From Cricetomys ansorgei (Eukaryota > Chordata > Mammalia > Rodentia > Nesomyidae): 64,000 nucleotides of DNA. Under the pieces are notes generated by a model. The model was not told where the DNA came from. It saw nothing but the letters and a program-made list of their open reading frames with translations, and searched no databases. Location: assembly GCA_026225945.1 (NCBI GenBank), contig JAMJFZ010000597.1:4930001-4994000 (forward strand). The letters run 5' to 3'. Shown in pieces: positions 1 to 9,740 of this stretch (positions within the stretch are counted from its first letter, which is position 1; the number at the start of each line of letters is the position of its first letter). Made by a program: the position numbers and the translations under genes.

Positions 1-660
1 TCTGAGGAGAGCAAGTCTGCCCTTAGGGTTCCCCTCTGGAAGCGTCCATGGCATTCCATGGCTGTTTCTATTAAGAAACTGATACTGATTTTTCTAGACT
101 CCTGGTGACACCAAGCACCTGGGAATGTGGATAAACAACCTGTTGGTCTCTGCAAACCTAAACACAGCACCGGCAGGTACAGTTGGTACAGTGACAGGTC
201 TGGTCTCAGCTCTGGTACTGGTTAGAGACTGGGCAGGCCACTTCTCCTTGGGCCTTAGCTGGTTCATCTCAGCCCTGGGACGTCTCAGGGCGAATGCTGC
301 TTTCCAGTGTTATTAGTCACTATTTTATTTGCTTTTCAGAGCACTCTGTAGACTTGAGTATTCAACAGTCTTACAACTTTTATGGATTCAGTCATCACGG
401 ACATTCTGGCAATGAAAATACTTTAGGGCAAAACGTGCTGCATCTTCTCTCTCTGTTTTGAGGAACGGTAGTAAAGGGATTCCTTTTTTATATTAAATTT
501 TAGGTTAGCACAAAAAGCACTGTTTCATTATGGCATCTTCATACACGGGTCATTAGGCTTTGTTCTCATTCAGTTTTCCCTCCAGTGTTCTTCCCTGGGC
601 CCCTTCACAGTCCACTATTACCCCCTTCTTTTGCTTTTGTGAGTGTTTGTATGTCCGTTT
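1..660. other. Unassigned, probably single-copy sequence
   Basis: I recognise no repeat, exon or RNA here. Short frames (under 75 codons) have no recognisable composition or domain. Confidence 0.5.
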
Positions 661-667
661 TGAACAG

Positions 668-953
668 GTGCATGAGTGTGTGAGTGCACACGCATGTGCA
701 GGCCAGAGCAGGATGTGTGTGGTGGTGTCTTCCTCATGTGCTCTCTATTTTACTATCTTGAGACAGGGTCTCTTGCTGAACTGAGAGTTCACTGGGGCTG
801 GCCAGCCAGTGAGCTCTTGCTCTGCCTTTGCATCCTCACACCTCCCCCGCCCCCTCCAATGATGGAGATACAGGCAGGTGTAACCATGACTGGGCTTCTG
901 TGTGGGTGCTGGAGATTCAAACTCTTACCCACTGAGCCATCTTCTCAACCCCA
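668..953 (-). mobile_element. B4A-type SINE, antisense
   Basis: On the plus strand the order is a TG-rich tail, AGGCCAGAGCAGG, a TCTTGAGACAGGGTCTCTTGC block, GGCTGGCCAGCCAG, and finally the tRNA-derived head read backwards (CCACTGAGCCATCTTCTCAA). This is the reversed layout of a B4A, a tRNA/ID head joined to a 7SL/B1-like body. It is diverged, so old. The overlapping short frames are incidental. Confidence 0.85.
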
Positions 954-1126
954 CCTTCTGCTTTCCTATTGGCTGTGCTCCTTTACCTCCTCAGCCTCTC
1001 ACTTCCTGCAGGATGGTCTCCTCCCCACTCCTCACTGCCAGAAGGCCAAGTCACAGACTTGCCAGGAGGCCAAGTTTTTCTCCCTCTGTCCCTCCTACTG
1101 GCTCCCAGCACAAGTCATCCTTCAGA

Positions 1127-1548
1127 GGATTAGTTCCAGAACCACCCGGACAGATCAAAGATCAAGAATCCTCAAAGATTGGAGATAGACGATTTACACA
1201 CGGCCTGGACGTATCTTCCTGTGGTCCTTGTTTACTTGCTGTGTTTGACATAGGGTCTTGCTTTGTAGCTTAGGCTGGCCTTGAACTCTCGTTGCTGCTG
1301 CCCCAGCATCCTGAGGGCTGGAACTGCTGACAGGCCCCACAGTACTGAGTGATCTTCCTGTGTGCTTGGATCATCTCTAGATAACTTACAACACCTAACA
1401 CATGCAAATGATATGTTAGCAGTTGTCATGCTTATGCTTCAGAGAAGTTTGCACATGCTCAGTACAGTTTCCTTTAAAAACTATTCTCAATGCATCATTG
1501 GTTAATATCCATGGTTGCAGAATCAGTGGATAGGAAGGGCTTGTTCTA
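1127..1548 (-). mobile_element. MER2-like Tigger DNA transposon fossil, split by a B1
   Basis: Segments 1127-1212 and 1363-1548 read as one reversed non-autonomous Tigger copy. Landmarks are TTCCAGAACCACC, ATCATCTCTAGATAACTTAC followed by AACACCTAACACATG, TGCTCAGTACAG, and ATGGTTGCAGAATC near the terminal end. These match the order I know for MER2. The copy predates the B1 insertion it contains. Confidence 0.7.
1224..1351 (-). mobile_element. B1 (old PB1-like) SINE with 11-bp target-site duplication
   Basis: The reversed B1 body is visible (CATAGGGTCTTGCTTTGTAG, TTAGGCTGGCCTTGAACTC, ending GACAGGCCCC). It is flanked by identical ATCTTCCTGTG at 1213-1223 and 1352-1362, the expected L1-machinery duplication. 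It lies inside the MER2-like fossil. Confidence 0.8.
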
Positions 1549-2187
1549 GTCCCTGTGTTCTGAACTAGGCAACAATATCAAACGCATGGAGGGTTGGTGA
1601 CTAATGTTCTCCCAAAAGCTTTGCCATTGTAGACCATCTACAGTATCTCTGGATATTGACTTCTTCTGGAATTTTCAAGATCTTGGACTCCTTACCTAGA
1701 AGGGAGTTGGTCCAGGCAGGCTTCCAACTCCATCAGCAGCTTCTCCTACTGTGTAATGCTTCTGATTTCTCCAAGCAAGGACACTGCTCTGCCCCAGGGA
1801 TGTCTTGACTCATTCATAAATTCTTTCAGGGCTTCCCCAATTGAAAGTTAGAACAAAGATTCTGCTTTAAAGAAAATGAACAGAGATGCCACAATATAAA
1901 TTCTTCTTCTACCCAAATAGGTTTTGATGTCTTTGTTAATCATTTATCAAAGGTAGTCATTTATTTGACATCCTCAGAACATTTCAGATATGAGCATGTC
2001 CTGGGAACTTGTTGAGATGGAGGTCTAGCCTGCAGCCTTTCCCAACTTTATTTGCTAGGAGCAGTTGCTTTCTAAGACTAGATTAACATCTCCCTCAAAC
2101 ACTGTTCGCAGTTAGGAGAATGTTTTTCTATTACAAGACTTTTCACACTGCACTGCAGTGATTCATTCACGTGTCTGCCTCTCTCGC
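1549..2187. other. Unassigned sequence
   Basis: Mixed-composition DNA with no recognisable repeat or coding signal. Confidence 0.4.
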
Positions 2188-2272
2188 TGGGCTGTGATTT
2201 CCTGCAGGGCAAGAAATGCATCTCATTCTTGTTACTGTCTCCAGCACTTAGCACAGTGCTTCCTAGGTTGGT
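2188..2272 (+). mobile_element. L2 LINE 3'-end fossil
   Basis: CTGTGATTTCCTGCAGGGC, then GTCTCCAGCACTTAGCACAG, follows the L2 terminal order (gagctccttgagggc, then ccccagcgcctagcacagtg). It is short and strongly decayed. Confidence 0.6.
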
Positions 2273-2381
2273 CCTCTTCACAGACCTTGTTAAGACCACT
2301 GAAAGCTTCCATCTCCCTGCTCCTCTTATGAAATTTCATGATACAAAGATTTTATAATTTACATAATTAAATAATACAAAT

Positions 2382-2434
2382 ATGATGATGATGATGATGA
2401 TGACGATGATGATGATGATGATGATGGTGATGAC
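2382..2434. repeat. (ATG)n trinucleotide microsatellite
   Basis: About 17 ATG/GAT units with isolated substitutions (GACGAT, GGTGAT). Confidence 0.95.
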
Positions 2435-3023
2435 AAAATATTCTCAGCGTGGGCCTCTTTCCTCCTGCAAGCATGCTCATGCTCTCTGGTAGCTAAACAC
2501 TGAAGTGCCCAGAGCTCCACGGGCGGGCAGTTCCTATCCTGCAGTTACCTTCTGTTTTAGGTAACATCAAGTAGACCCACTGCATCGAGTATTGTATAAG
2601 CGAATGGTGGCAATGTCTGTGCTTCCCTACAAGCCTTATTTCTCAAATGGACTCATGTCAGATTGCCTATTTGAGATCTCCACTTAGATTCTGGTGCTTA
2701 GCAACTCCAGAACAAAACTTTGATTTTTACTCAACAAACTTGCCCATTGTCCAGTTAGCATACCACTCCTGCCAGCAGCTCACATCCAAATTCTAGAATA
2801 TTCTTTACATTTCTACCCCTTGGCATGTTGTTTTTGGTACCAGGTCTGTGGTTATTAAGATAAACAGTTGGCAAAAATTCACTCTCCCTCTGCGGAGTAG
2901 ATGCTCACCACCTAGGTGGTAGTTAACTTACTTTGGCTGCTGGGATGTTAGCAAGTGTGTCCAGAGCTACGGTCTTGAATGTGTCTGCAGAAGGCGATTT
3001 GCCTCCTGAAGCCTGTGTCAGTC
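2435..3023. other. Unassigned sequence
   Basis: No repeat or gene recognised; ordinary composition. Confidence 0.4.
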
Positions 3024-3370
3024 ACTGGATTAGTGAACTTTCCGCTGCTGTGATAAAACACCATGACCAAAGGCAATCTGAGGCTTACAGTTCCAGAGGG
3101 ACAGCGTTCAGAAAGGCAGGGAAGGCATGGCATGGCAGCTGGAGAGGGAAACTGTCTGATCACATTTTCATTCACACAAAGGAAGCAAAGAGAGACTATG
3201 GAGAGGGTGAGGTTATCAGCCCTCAAAGCCCACCCCCAGTGATGCACTTCTTCCAGCAAGGCTGTTCCTCCTGAAGGTTCTATAATCTTCCCAAACAGCA
3301 CCACCAACTGGGGGCCAAGTGCTCAAATATATGAGCTAATAGAGGATGCTTCTCATTCAACCCACTACGA
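3024..3370 (-). mobile_element. ORR1-type MaLR solo LTR, antisense
   Basis: Reversed ORR1 landmarks occur in order: GCTGTGATAAAACACCATGA, TTACAGTTCCAGAGG, CCCAGTGATGCACTTC, TTCCAGCAAGGC, TCCCAAACAGCACCACCAAC, and ATATATGAGCTAATAGAGGA. No internal retroviral sequence follows. The overlapping short frames are non-functional. Confidence 0.85.
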
Positions 3371-3486
3371 TAACCAATACGTCGTCTCTCGGATTATTGT
3401 CAAAACTCATCCTAACTTCATCTGTAGAAATAAATAGGAGTCTGTTAGATAACGTCCCTTTATACTAGGTGTGATACTCAGCTTCG

Positions 3487-3500
3487 TCAGCAGAGGGCGC
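3487..3500 (+). promoter_or_regulatory. Candidate CTCF-binding motif
   Basis: TCAGCAGAGGGCGC differs from the well-known CCASYAGRKGGCRS-type core at only the first base. It lies just beyond the ORR1 LTR in apparently non-repeat DNA. Binding is inferred from the motif alone. Confidence 0.5.
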
Positions 3501-3654
3501 GAGGTGTGCTTGGCTCCTTGGCACATGTTCGCCAGAGCACGTTGCTGTCTGGAGGGTGCTTCTCGTGCTGATGGGTAGGAACTCAGAAAAACACCCCCAT
3601 GAACATGTTCCTCAAAGACTACTCCAATGTTTCATTTTTTTTTAACTGAACTCT

Positions 3655-3812
3655 CCTTTTTATTTATTTTTAATAATACTTTTATTAATCATTTGAATTT
3701 CATGTAATGTGTCTCAACAACACCCTCTTCCCATTCCTCCCTGTTCCACCCTCCCACCCCTGGGGCCTCAAAAAAAAAAAAGAAGAAGAAAATGGAGTCG
3801 AGCGTATGTGGC
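3655..3812 (-). mobile_element. Rodent L1 3'-end fragment, antisense
   Basis: TTTTATTAATCATTTGAATT, an ATGTAATGTGTCTCAAC block and a pyrimidine-rich CCTCCCTGTTCC stretch resemble the reversed terminal 3'UTR of rodent L1 (Lx-like). It ends in a purine run and GGAGTCGAG. Confidence 0.5.
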
Positions 3813-4016
3813 AGGAACATGGATCCAATGCTTCATTCTTACAACTGCAACCTATCCTGATTCTAGCTAAGTAAATGCTCAGTTATTTTGCCTAGAGTTC
3901 TGTTTCAGATAAACTTATTAATTCTAGCATATTGATCCATCAGCTTAATTTTGAGCTTTTAAATACAATAATATTTTTATCCTCTATAGTAGGGCAGCTC
4001 ATAGCCTCATTTTTGA

Positions 4017-4029
4017 CACACACACATTC

Positions 4030-4061
<32 letters not shown>

Positions 4062-4369
4062 CCTGTGTATGCACCCACATGTGTGCGTATGGAGGGCAGA
4101 GGTCAAAGTCAGGTGTATTTTTCTTATTTTTATTTATTTGTTTGTTTGTTTATTTTTGAGACAGAGTCACTCACTGAAAGCGGAGCTTTTGGGTTTGGCT
4201 AGACTGGCTGGAGAGCCAGCCCGAGGGGCCTCCTCTTCCTGCCCTCCAGCGCTGGGGCTGCGGTGAGAGCCACCAGGCCTGACTCTTCACATGGTGTTGG
4301 GGATCCAAACTGAGACCCTCATGCTCCTGTGGCGGGCACTTTGCTGCCCTGAGCCATCCCCCAGCCCCA
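4017..4369 (-). mobile_element. B4A SINE, antisense, with (TCTG)n and (TTTG)n
   Basis: The reversed B4A order is complete: TCTG tetramers (about 4032-4056), GGGCAGAGGTCAAAGTCAGG, a TTTG run (4136-4155), TTTTGAGACAGAGTCACTCA, GGCTAGACTGGCTGGAGAGC, CCCTCCAGCGCTGGGGCTG, TGTTGGGGATCCAAACTGAG and GAGCCATCCCCCAGCCCC. Confidence 0.9.
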
Positions 4370-4659
4370 ACACATGCCCTACGCGTTCTTTTCCTCTGTT
4401 CTTCACTGCCCCTTCCTCCAGATGGGTTTTAAAATCATTTGTTATGTTCTGCCTTCAGACTCCAACATTATAACTTCACTTGGGAGAATTAACATCCTTG
4501 TCCTATTGAGTTCTCTGCCAGAGACTGGCACAGCTATATTTAGTTATCTTCTGCTGTGTCCGCAATACAAGGTTCTGGGTTTTGTTCTAAGGCCTAGAAC
4601 TCAGATTATTTATAGGCATTTTTTCTTTTACTTTGTATACAGGAGTCTTTCCTTTTATT

Positions 4660-4800
4660 ATGTCCTTTAAATGATTGCTGTTATTTAGAAGCTATTGATT
4701 TTTGCATATTTATTTTGTGACAGACCATTTTATTGAATTCTTATTCATTCTAGGTGCCTTCAGTAAGGTTTCTGGAATTTCTCAGAATGGAAACACATTG
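4660..4800 (-). mobile_element. L1 ORF2 fragment, antisense
   Basis: GAAGCTATTGATTTTTGCAT, then a TTTTATTGAATTCTTATT stretch, matches the reversed L1 ORF2 region just upstream of the reverse transcriptase core. Neighbouring AT-rich DNA (4560-4660) may belong to the same copy. Confidence 0.5.
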
Positions 4801-4919
4801 ACAACACATATGTTGGCCGTTCTCCTTTCCAGTAATCACACCTCGCTCATATGCTTTGAGTTTCATTCTGCCAAGCAGGGCAAGGTTAAAAATAGTAGCA
4901 TCTTCTAAGATTTTTACAG

Positions 4920-6036
4920 TCCTGTGCAAAAAATGGTATTAACCCTCTTCTCACACTATAAAGAAAATTTAGCCCAGAATGAATCATAAATTCAAATGCA
5001 AGAGCTAAAAACTATCAAACCAGAAGTATAACAGAAAAAAAAAAAAAACCTCCTGTTTTTGATTTATGCAATGGTTTCCTAGGTAGAACTGGAAAAGTAT
5101 AATCATACCAAGGGGAGAAAATGACAAAATGCGTTTTATAAAAATGAAACCTTTTGCTTTTTGTAAGACTGTCCCTAAGCAAATGGTGAGGCGAGTCACA
5201 GAAAGCATTTCAAAGCGGGAATGTGACCAAGGACATAGAGAGTCCGCGCAGCTCTCTGTGCAGGCATCAACACAGTAAGTAGGTGGGCGATTTGGACAGA
5301 CGCCTCATCCGGAAAGAAGATCAACGTCGTCGAAACACGGGCACACATCCACTCGACAGTTAAGATTAAAATCCAGAGCGTACGGCGTGCCGGAAGGAGG
5401 TGTGGCGACTGTGGCCCTCGCGGTGCTGTGGGGAGTGCTGCCGCCATAGCTACGTTGGGCTAAATTGTCAGCTTCTTTTGAAGTTAAATATTTATTTAAT
5501 GTGACTCGGCATTTTTATTTTTATGCATTTACTTAAGAAAACAAGAAAATGTGTTTACATAAGCCTACCCACAAACGTTTATAGATTTTATTTATAACAG
5601 TTTGCATAACTGAAAACGGTCCCAAACTGAAAATAACCTAAATGTCCGCAGCCAGCGAAAGGATGGAACAAACAGGCTCTGCGTACATCTGGACAATAAA
5701 ATGCTACTTGCACAGGAGCATGGAGGCCCCCTCAGTTAAGATAAGGAAGCAGTGTGCATACGGCTTAATGCTTAGACCACGTGATTATGGGGGGGGGGAG
5801 CAAGATTAAATCAGTGGTTTCTAGGTCTGAGATGGGGGGTTTAAACATAAAGGAGCCTGGTGGGGCTTTGGGGCAGTGGTAAAGAAAGTTTATAATTGAA
5901 TGCTGAGGTTAAACAACTGTGTGGGGTTGTCCTAGCTCATCAAATTATAGTCGAAAGTGTGCATGTTTTAGAGCAGGGAAAACGATACCCGCATAAACCT
6001 ATGTGGCTTTAAAAAGAGAGATGGATGCACAGATAA
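4920..6036 (+). mobile_element. Ancient mammalian L1 (L1M-like): ORF2 3' end plus 3'UTR
   Basis: Sense-strand landmarks follow L1M order: CATAAATTCAAATGCAAGAG, AAATGACAAAATGCGTTTTA, a GGACAGACGCCTCATCCGG block (consensus gaacagacacctcaccaaa), AAACGTTTATAG, AATAACCTAAATGTCCGCAG, GGACAATAAAATGCTACTTG and AATCAGTGGTTTCTAGG. No intact frame remains. The segment at 5216-5453 is abnormally CpG-rich (see findings). The right end meets the LTR at 6037. Confidence 0.65.
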
Positions 6037-6520
6037 TGTTAGGGCAAGCCGGGCGGGTTTCTAAGGAACCAGGAGACACAAACCGCTGCAAAGGCATGAG
6101 GCATTTATTGATTACCGGCGCCCTCTGGGTCCCGCCTATCCCACGCAGGAGATGAGCATGGCGGGCCCCGATCCCTTCCCACCCAGCCCTTTTATCGGGT
6201 TAGGGCAAAGGGGTCTGGGGATGGGGGCTCGTGCAGCTGATTGGCTCCGAGCTCTCTATGTTAGACTAATTGGTCGGGAGTTTCGCGGGCGCGGGATCCA
6301 GGGGGGCGTGGTCAACCTGTGCCCTTGGACTAGCCCCTTGGGACAGGGTGGCTCCTGGTATGCTGGGGAAGGATGAATCCTGCTGATAAGCTTAATGGTC
6401 TTTTCCCTGTGGGTGGGGAGGAGACTGAAGAGTACTGTTAATGGCCGTACTTGGGAAGGCATTCCCCCTATATGTGACTGCATTTCTATGTTTCATATTT
6501 CTTAAACCCTTTCAATAACA
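6037..6520 (-). mobile_element. Endogenous retrovirus LTR, class II (ERVK)-like, antisense
   Basis: The segment starts TGTT and can be ended at AACA (6517-6520). Read on the minus strand, two CCAAT boxes (6240-6244, 6269-6273) precede a GATAAAAG TATA box (6190-6197), followed 80-90 bases later by AATAAA (6104-6109) and a short U5. GC and CpG content are well above the flanks, suggesting relative youth. No gag, pol or env is adjacent, so it is probably a solo LTR. I could not see matching target-site duplications, so the right (U3) edge is uncertain. Confidence 0.7.
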
Positions 6521-7033
6521 GTGCCAGTCACATTACTGATATCAGTGGCAAGGCTGGCTCCCTCCTGTTTTAGTGGGGATGCTACCACGATACATAATTT
6601 TGGCCACAGATTTGAAAACTGTGATACATTTTCCATCACGTCAAGGCAGAAGTTTGGATATCCCAGAGCCAAGAGCGAAGGAAGCACTTGGAGCTGGTGA
6701 CTCTGTGAGAGACATGGTTGCCACCATCTTTGAATACTGTAGCCTGAAAGAGAAGGATGTTGGGCCCTACAGCTAGGGTGTGGTACCCTGCTTCTTCACC
6801 GGCATCTAGAAAGCTCATGTGAATGTCATTTATGGGACCCCCCACCCCAACATACACATATAGACTGTGTTGCTTGGCTTCTTCGTTCCACCATCTGAAC
6901 AAGGGCCAAGTACTTTACCAGCAACTCCACTGTTGCTGTAAGGAAGGGGCCAGTGCCCAGAGCAGTGAGAATGTGGCATTTTCCCCATTTCTACAGTAGA
7001 AGACAGTTCTGCCACCACCAAAACTCTGAATGC
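6521..7033. other. Unassigned sequence beside the LTR
   Basis: No family recognised. A 67-codon plus-strand frame (6573-6776) has no known motif and ends without a splice or polyadenylation context that I can support. Confidence 0.4.
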
Positions 7034-7313
7034 GGGCTGGGCAGGCTGGTTCAGTCACTCAAGTACTTTCCTTATAAGACCTAGGTTTAGTTCCCTAACA
7101 CCGGTGTAAAAATGTTAGGTGTGGTAATACACATGCATAATCCCAGCACTGGGGAGGTGGGGACAGGAGGCTCCCTGGAGTTTGCTGGCTGGAAAGGTCA
7201 GCCTAAGTGGTGAGCTTCAGGCTAGTGGGAAGCCTTGTGTCTGAGGAGGTGGGTGGCCTTTCTGAACATGAACCTGAAGTTGTCCTCTGAGCTCTGCCTA
7301 CAACCCACCCCAT

Positions 7314-7374
<61 letters not shown>
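7034..7374 (+). mobile_element. B4-type SINE with (CT)n(CA)n tail
   Basis: The head (GGGCTGGGCAGGCTGGTTCA) is followed by AATCCCAGCACTGGGGAGG, GACAGGAGGCTCCCTGG and a CT run (7316-7336) joined to a CA run (7337-7374). The CT-CA junction is the grown 3' tail. Confidence 0.85.
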
Positions 7375-7477
7375 ATGGGAATTTCCCAAATATGAGGAAG
7401 GTATATGGTTGTGTGACATCTTCCCCCTTAAAAAGAAAGATCCCCACAGCCTTCAGTATGTCCATACGTGCCTTCCC

Positions 7478-7795
7478 TAGCATCTTGTGCCGCTGTTAGG
7501 AATCCATGATGAATCTTCACGGTTGGTTTTTCTGCTCTTGTTGAGATAATCATGTGGCATCTCGTATTTGATCCACTCGTGTGTTCCATAAACAGATTTA
7601 CTAATATTAAAACAGCATTGCCTTCTTTGGGAAACCCACTTGGCTGTGGTAAATTATTCTTTTAATATACTGTTGAATCCAATTTGCTAGCATTTTGTCT
7701 GGGATTTTCGCATTTAGATTCATGAGTGAAATCGGTCTGGTTTGATTTTATGCAGTCTCTTTGTCAGCCTCAATGACATTCTGGGCTCCTTCCTC
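7478..7795 (-). mobile_element. L1 ORF2 reverse-transcriptase region fragment, antisense
   Basis: TTGAGATAATCATGTGGCAT, CAGCATTGCCTTCTTTGG, AATTTGCTAGCATTTTGTCT and TGAGTGAAATCGGTCTGG are recognisable reversed L1 ORF2 phrases in correct order. It is a truncated, frame-broken fossil. Confidence 0.85.
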
Positions 7796-8499
7796 CCAGG
7801 GATTTCATGCCCCCTGGTCGGGGATGTGATCTCTGAGATATTTTTCATAAACCACAGGCTTTACCGCAGCCCACATGGCTCATCGAGTGTTAGGAAATTA
7901 TGGGATAGATGCAGATATGATGAGAAATTCTAGATGCCTGAGGCAGCCCTTGAATTAACTCTGGGACATTTACGGGGGCGCTGCCATGTGCCAGCTGCTA
8001 AATGATGTAACCTGAAGCTTAAGTCAGCTGCTTCTCTGTGGGGGAAATTCAGATGAGCCGCTGAGAGTTGCCTGGAAGTAGAGAATGAGAAGAGACATGA
8101 AAGGCCATCTAATTTGCCTGTGTTTTATTGTGGAGAAGCCAAAGCTCCGAGAAAGCATGAGTCCTGAACACAGTCCGTTCCCCGGGCTCTCTGACGCCTT
8201 GCCTCCTGCTGTTTCAAAGGCTGGGTGTCTCCATCAACAGCCCAAAGTTATATTCAGAAGTGGGGGGGGGGAGGACGGGACGGGACTATTTCTTCAAATC
8301 CCTTGACAAGGACAGGTGTTTACACAGCTTCTGTTAATGTGTTACGGAGTTAGGCCCTTGACCTTGAACCTCAAAAAATTATAGATCTCTGACAGTCTCC
8401 GCATCCTGAATGAGTTTTGCCCAAAGGCAAGTCGCAAAAGCATCAGCTACAGCCTAAGGGTGAAGCCGAGCTGACTGCATCCAGTGTCTGGAGATGGCC
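7796..8499. other. Unassigned, with a G9 run
   Basis: No family recognised. A run of G (about 8262-8270) is followed by GAGGACGGGACGGG. The stretch near 8115-8150 weakly recalls MIR/L2 but is not good enough to call. Confidence 0.4.
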
Positions 8500-8610
8500 A
8501 AGTATTAGACAGGCCTTGAAGGTCATGTGGCCCAGTTTCTCACCTAAGAAATGGGATAATAAGAACGCTGTAAGCCAATCTCCATCTGTCTCTATAATGA
8601 GCCTGCTCAG
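8500..8610 (+). mobile_element. MIR SINE fossil
   Basis: GGCCCAGTTTCTCACC, AAGAAATGGGATAATAAGAA corresponds to the MIR segment cctcagtttcctcatctgtaaaatggggataata. Confidence 0.55.
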
Positions 8611-9324
8611 TGCCATATCAGGCTTGGTAGGCACAGAGGGGGCCAGAACCTAACAAGACATATTTCACGTAGTTCAAATATCTACAAAACACATGGCTTT
8701 GCACTCATATGTCAGTGTCCTCAAAAGCTGTGGCTTAGTTTTCTTCTGGTGCCATGTTTAGGAAAACCATGAGGTCTGTGGATGCTGGCCCTGGAATTCA
8801 TTCCCAGCCACTCCAGACTCTTGAATTTTTCAGGGTGAAGCTTCTAGAGACTCACCTCTCTTCTGTGCTCATAGGCCACAGGATCTGCTGGTATTCAGGA
8901 CCACGCCTCAGGGCGAGTGTCTCCCATCCAATTGAGTCTCTCGGTTTTTGGATAGGCAACTCCTGGGCTGCAGTGCTCATTCTGGGCATGCATGGGAGCT
9001 GGGTGGTGCTCTGTGGCCTCTGGAACTTGTATAGTTTCATAGTCAACAGGGCCTGTTGCTTCCCCTCCAGTGCTGTGACCGTAACCACAGCCACAGTCCA
9101 GCAGCCCAGCTCCTCCCATGCTGCTCTGGGTACATGGCACAAGAACTGAGACTGTTCCACAGCAGGCTTCCACAGAGAATCTTGGCTTTGTACCAGCTGT
9201 GTCTCAGGGTGTAAGTGCCATTGGAGAAAGGGGACCCTCTAAAGGCACCCCTGAGACTCTCTTGGGCACAAATAGGCCTTTTAGCTCAGCTGTCTCTCAC
9301 TCACTGGGCCTGAGTGAGTCTGTA
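8611..9324. other. Unassigned sequence
   Basis: No family recognised. Overlapping frames of 131 (plus strand), 102 and 92 codons (minus strand) lie at about 8754-9173. They lack a family signature and overlap each other on opposite strands, so I treat them as chance. Confidence 0.4.
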
Positions 9325-9400
9325 TGCCTCATCCCTGACTGGATCTCAGTTTCCTCATTTGTATAATGAAAACCTTCTGGAAGCATCCCTTTCTCTGACC
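9325..9400 (+). mobile_element. MIR SINE fossil
   Basis: ATCTCAGTTTCCTCATTTGT, ATAATGAAAAC is the diagnostic MIR 3' core. Confidence 0.6.
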
Positions 9401-9404
9401 TAGT

Positions 9405-9740
9405 GCATTATGTGTTAAAGGCTTGGTCCTCAATATGGTGCCATTGGGAGATCATGTAGATCATGGTGGGAGGTCTCTAGGTCATTGGGATCCTGCTCTG
9501 GGACAGGATGCTAAGATCCCAGCCCCTCCCTCTTGTTTTCTTTTGCTTGCCAGCCGTGGGGTGAGCAGGTTCTCTCTGCCGTATACTCCCAGCACAGGGT
9601 GTTACACGTAGGCCCAAATTGACAGAGACAACCAACCATGGACTGAAGCTTCCAGAACTGTTAACCTAAACAAACCCTTTCTCTCTACAAGTTGATTGCC
9701 TCAGGCATTTCCTTATTGTGATGGAACGCTGACTAACCCA
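9405..9740 (+). mobile_element. MTD-type MaLR solo LTR
   Basis: In order: GTTAAAGGCTTGGTCCTCA, GGTCATTGGGATCCTGCTCT, CAGCCGTGGGGTGAGCAGG, ACCATGGACTGAAGCTTCC, ACAAGTTGATTGCCTCAGGC and the end ACGCTGACTAACCCA. This follows MTD from near its start to its 3' terminus. Confidence 0.8.

Noticed and set aside
5196..5447. Minus-strand frame starting MAAALPTAP in a CpG-rich patch, resembling a first exon
   Set aside because: The DNA aligns in order with antisense L1M ORF2 and its flanks are also L1M, so it is a repeat; the CpG richness is reported separately.
6037..6520. Full provirus at the LTR
   Set aside because: No gag, pol, env, primer-binding site or second LTR is visible on either side.
6573..6776. 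Possible processed-pseudogene fragment (67 codons) next to the LTR
   Set aside because: I could not match the translation to any protein family and there is no poly(A) tail or target-site duplication.
8754..9173. 131- and 102-codon overlapping frames
   Set aside because: Mutually antisense frames in unassigned DNA without recognisable protein features.
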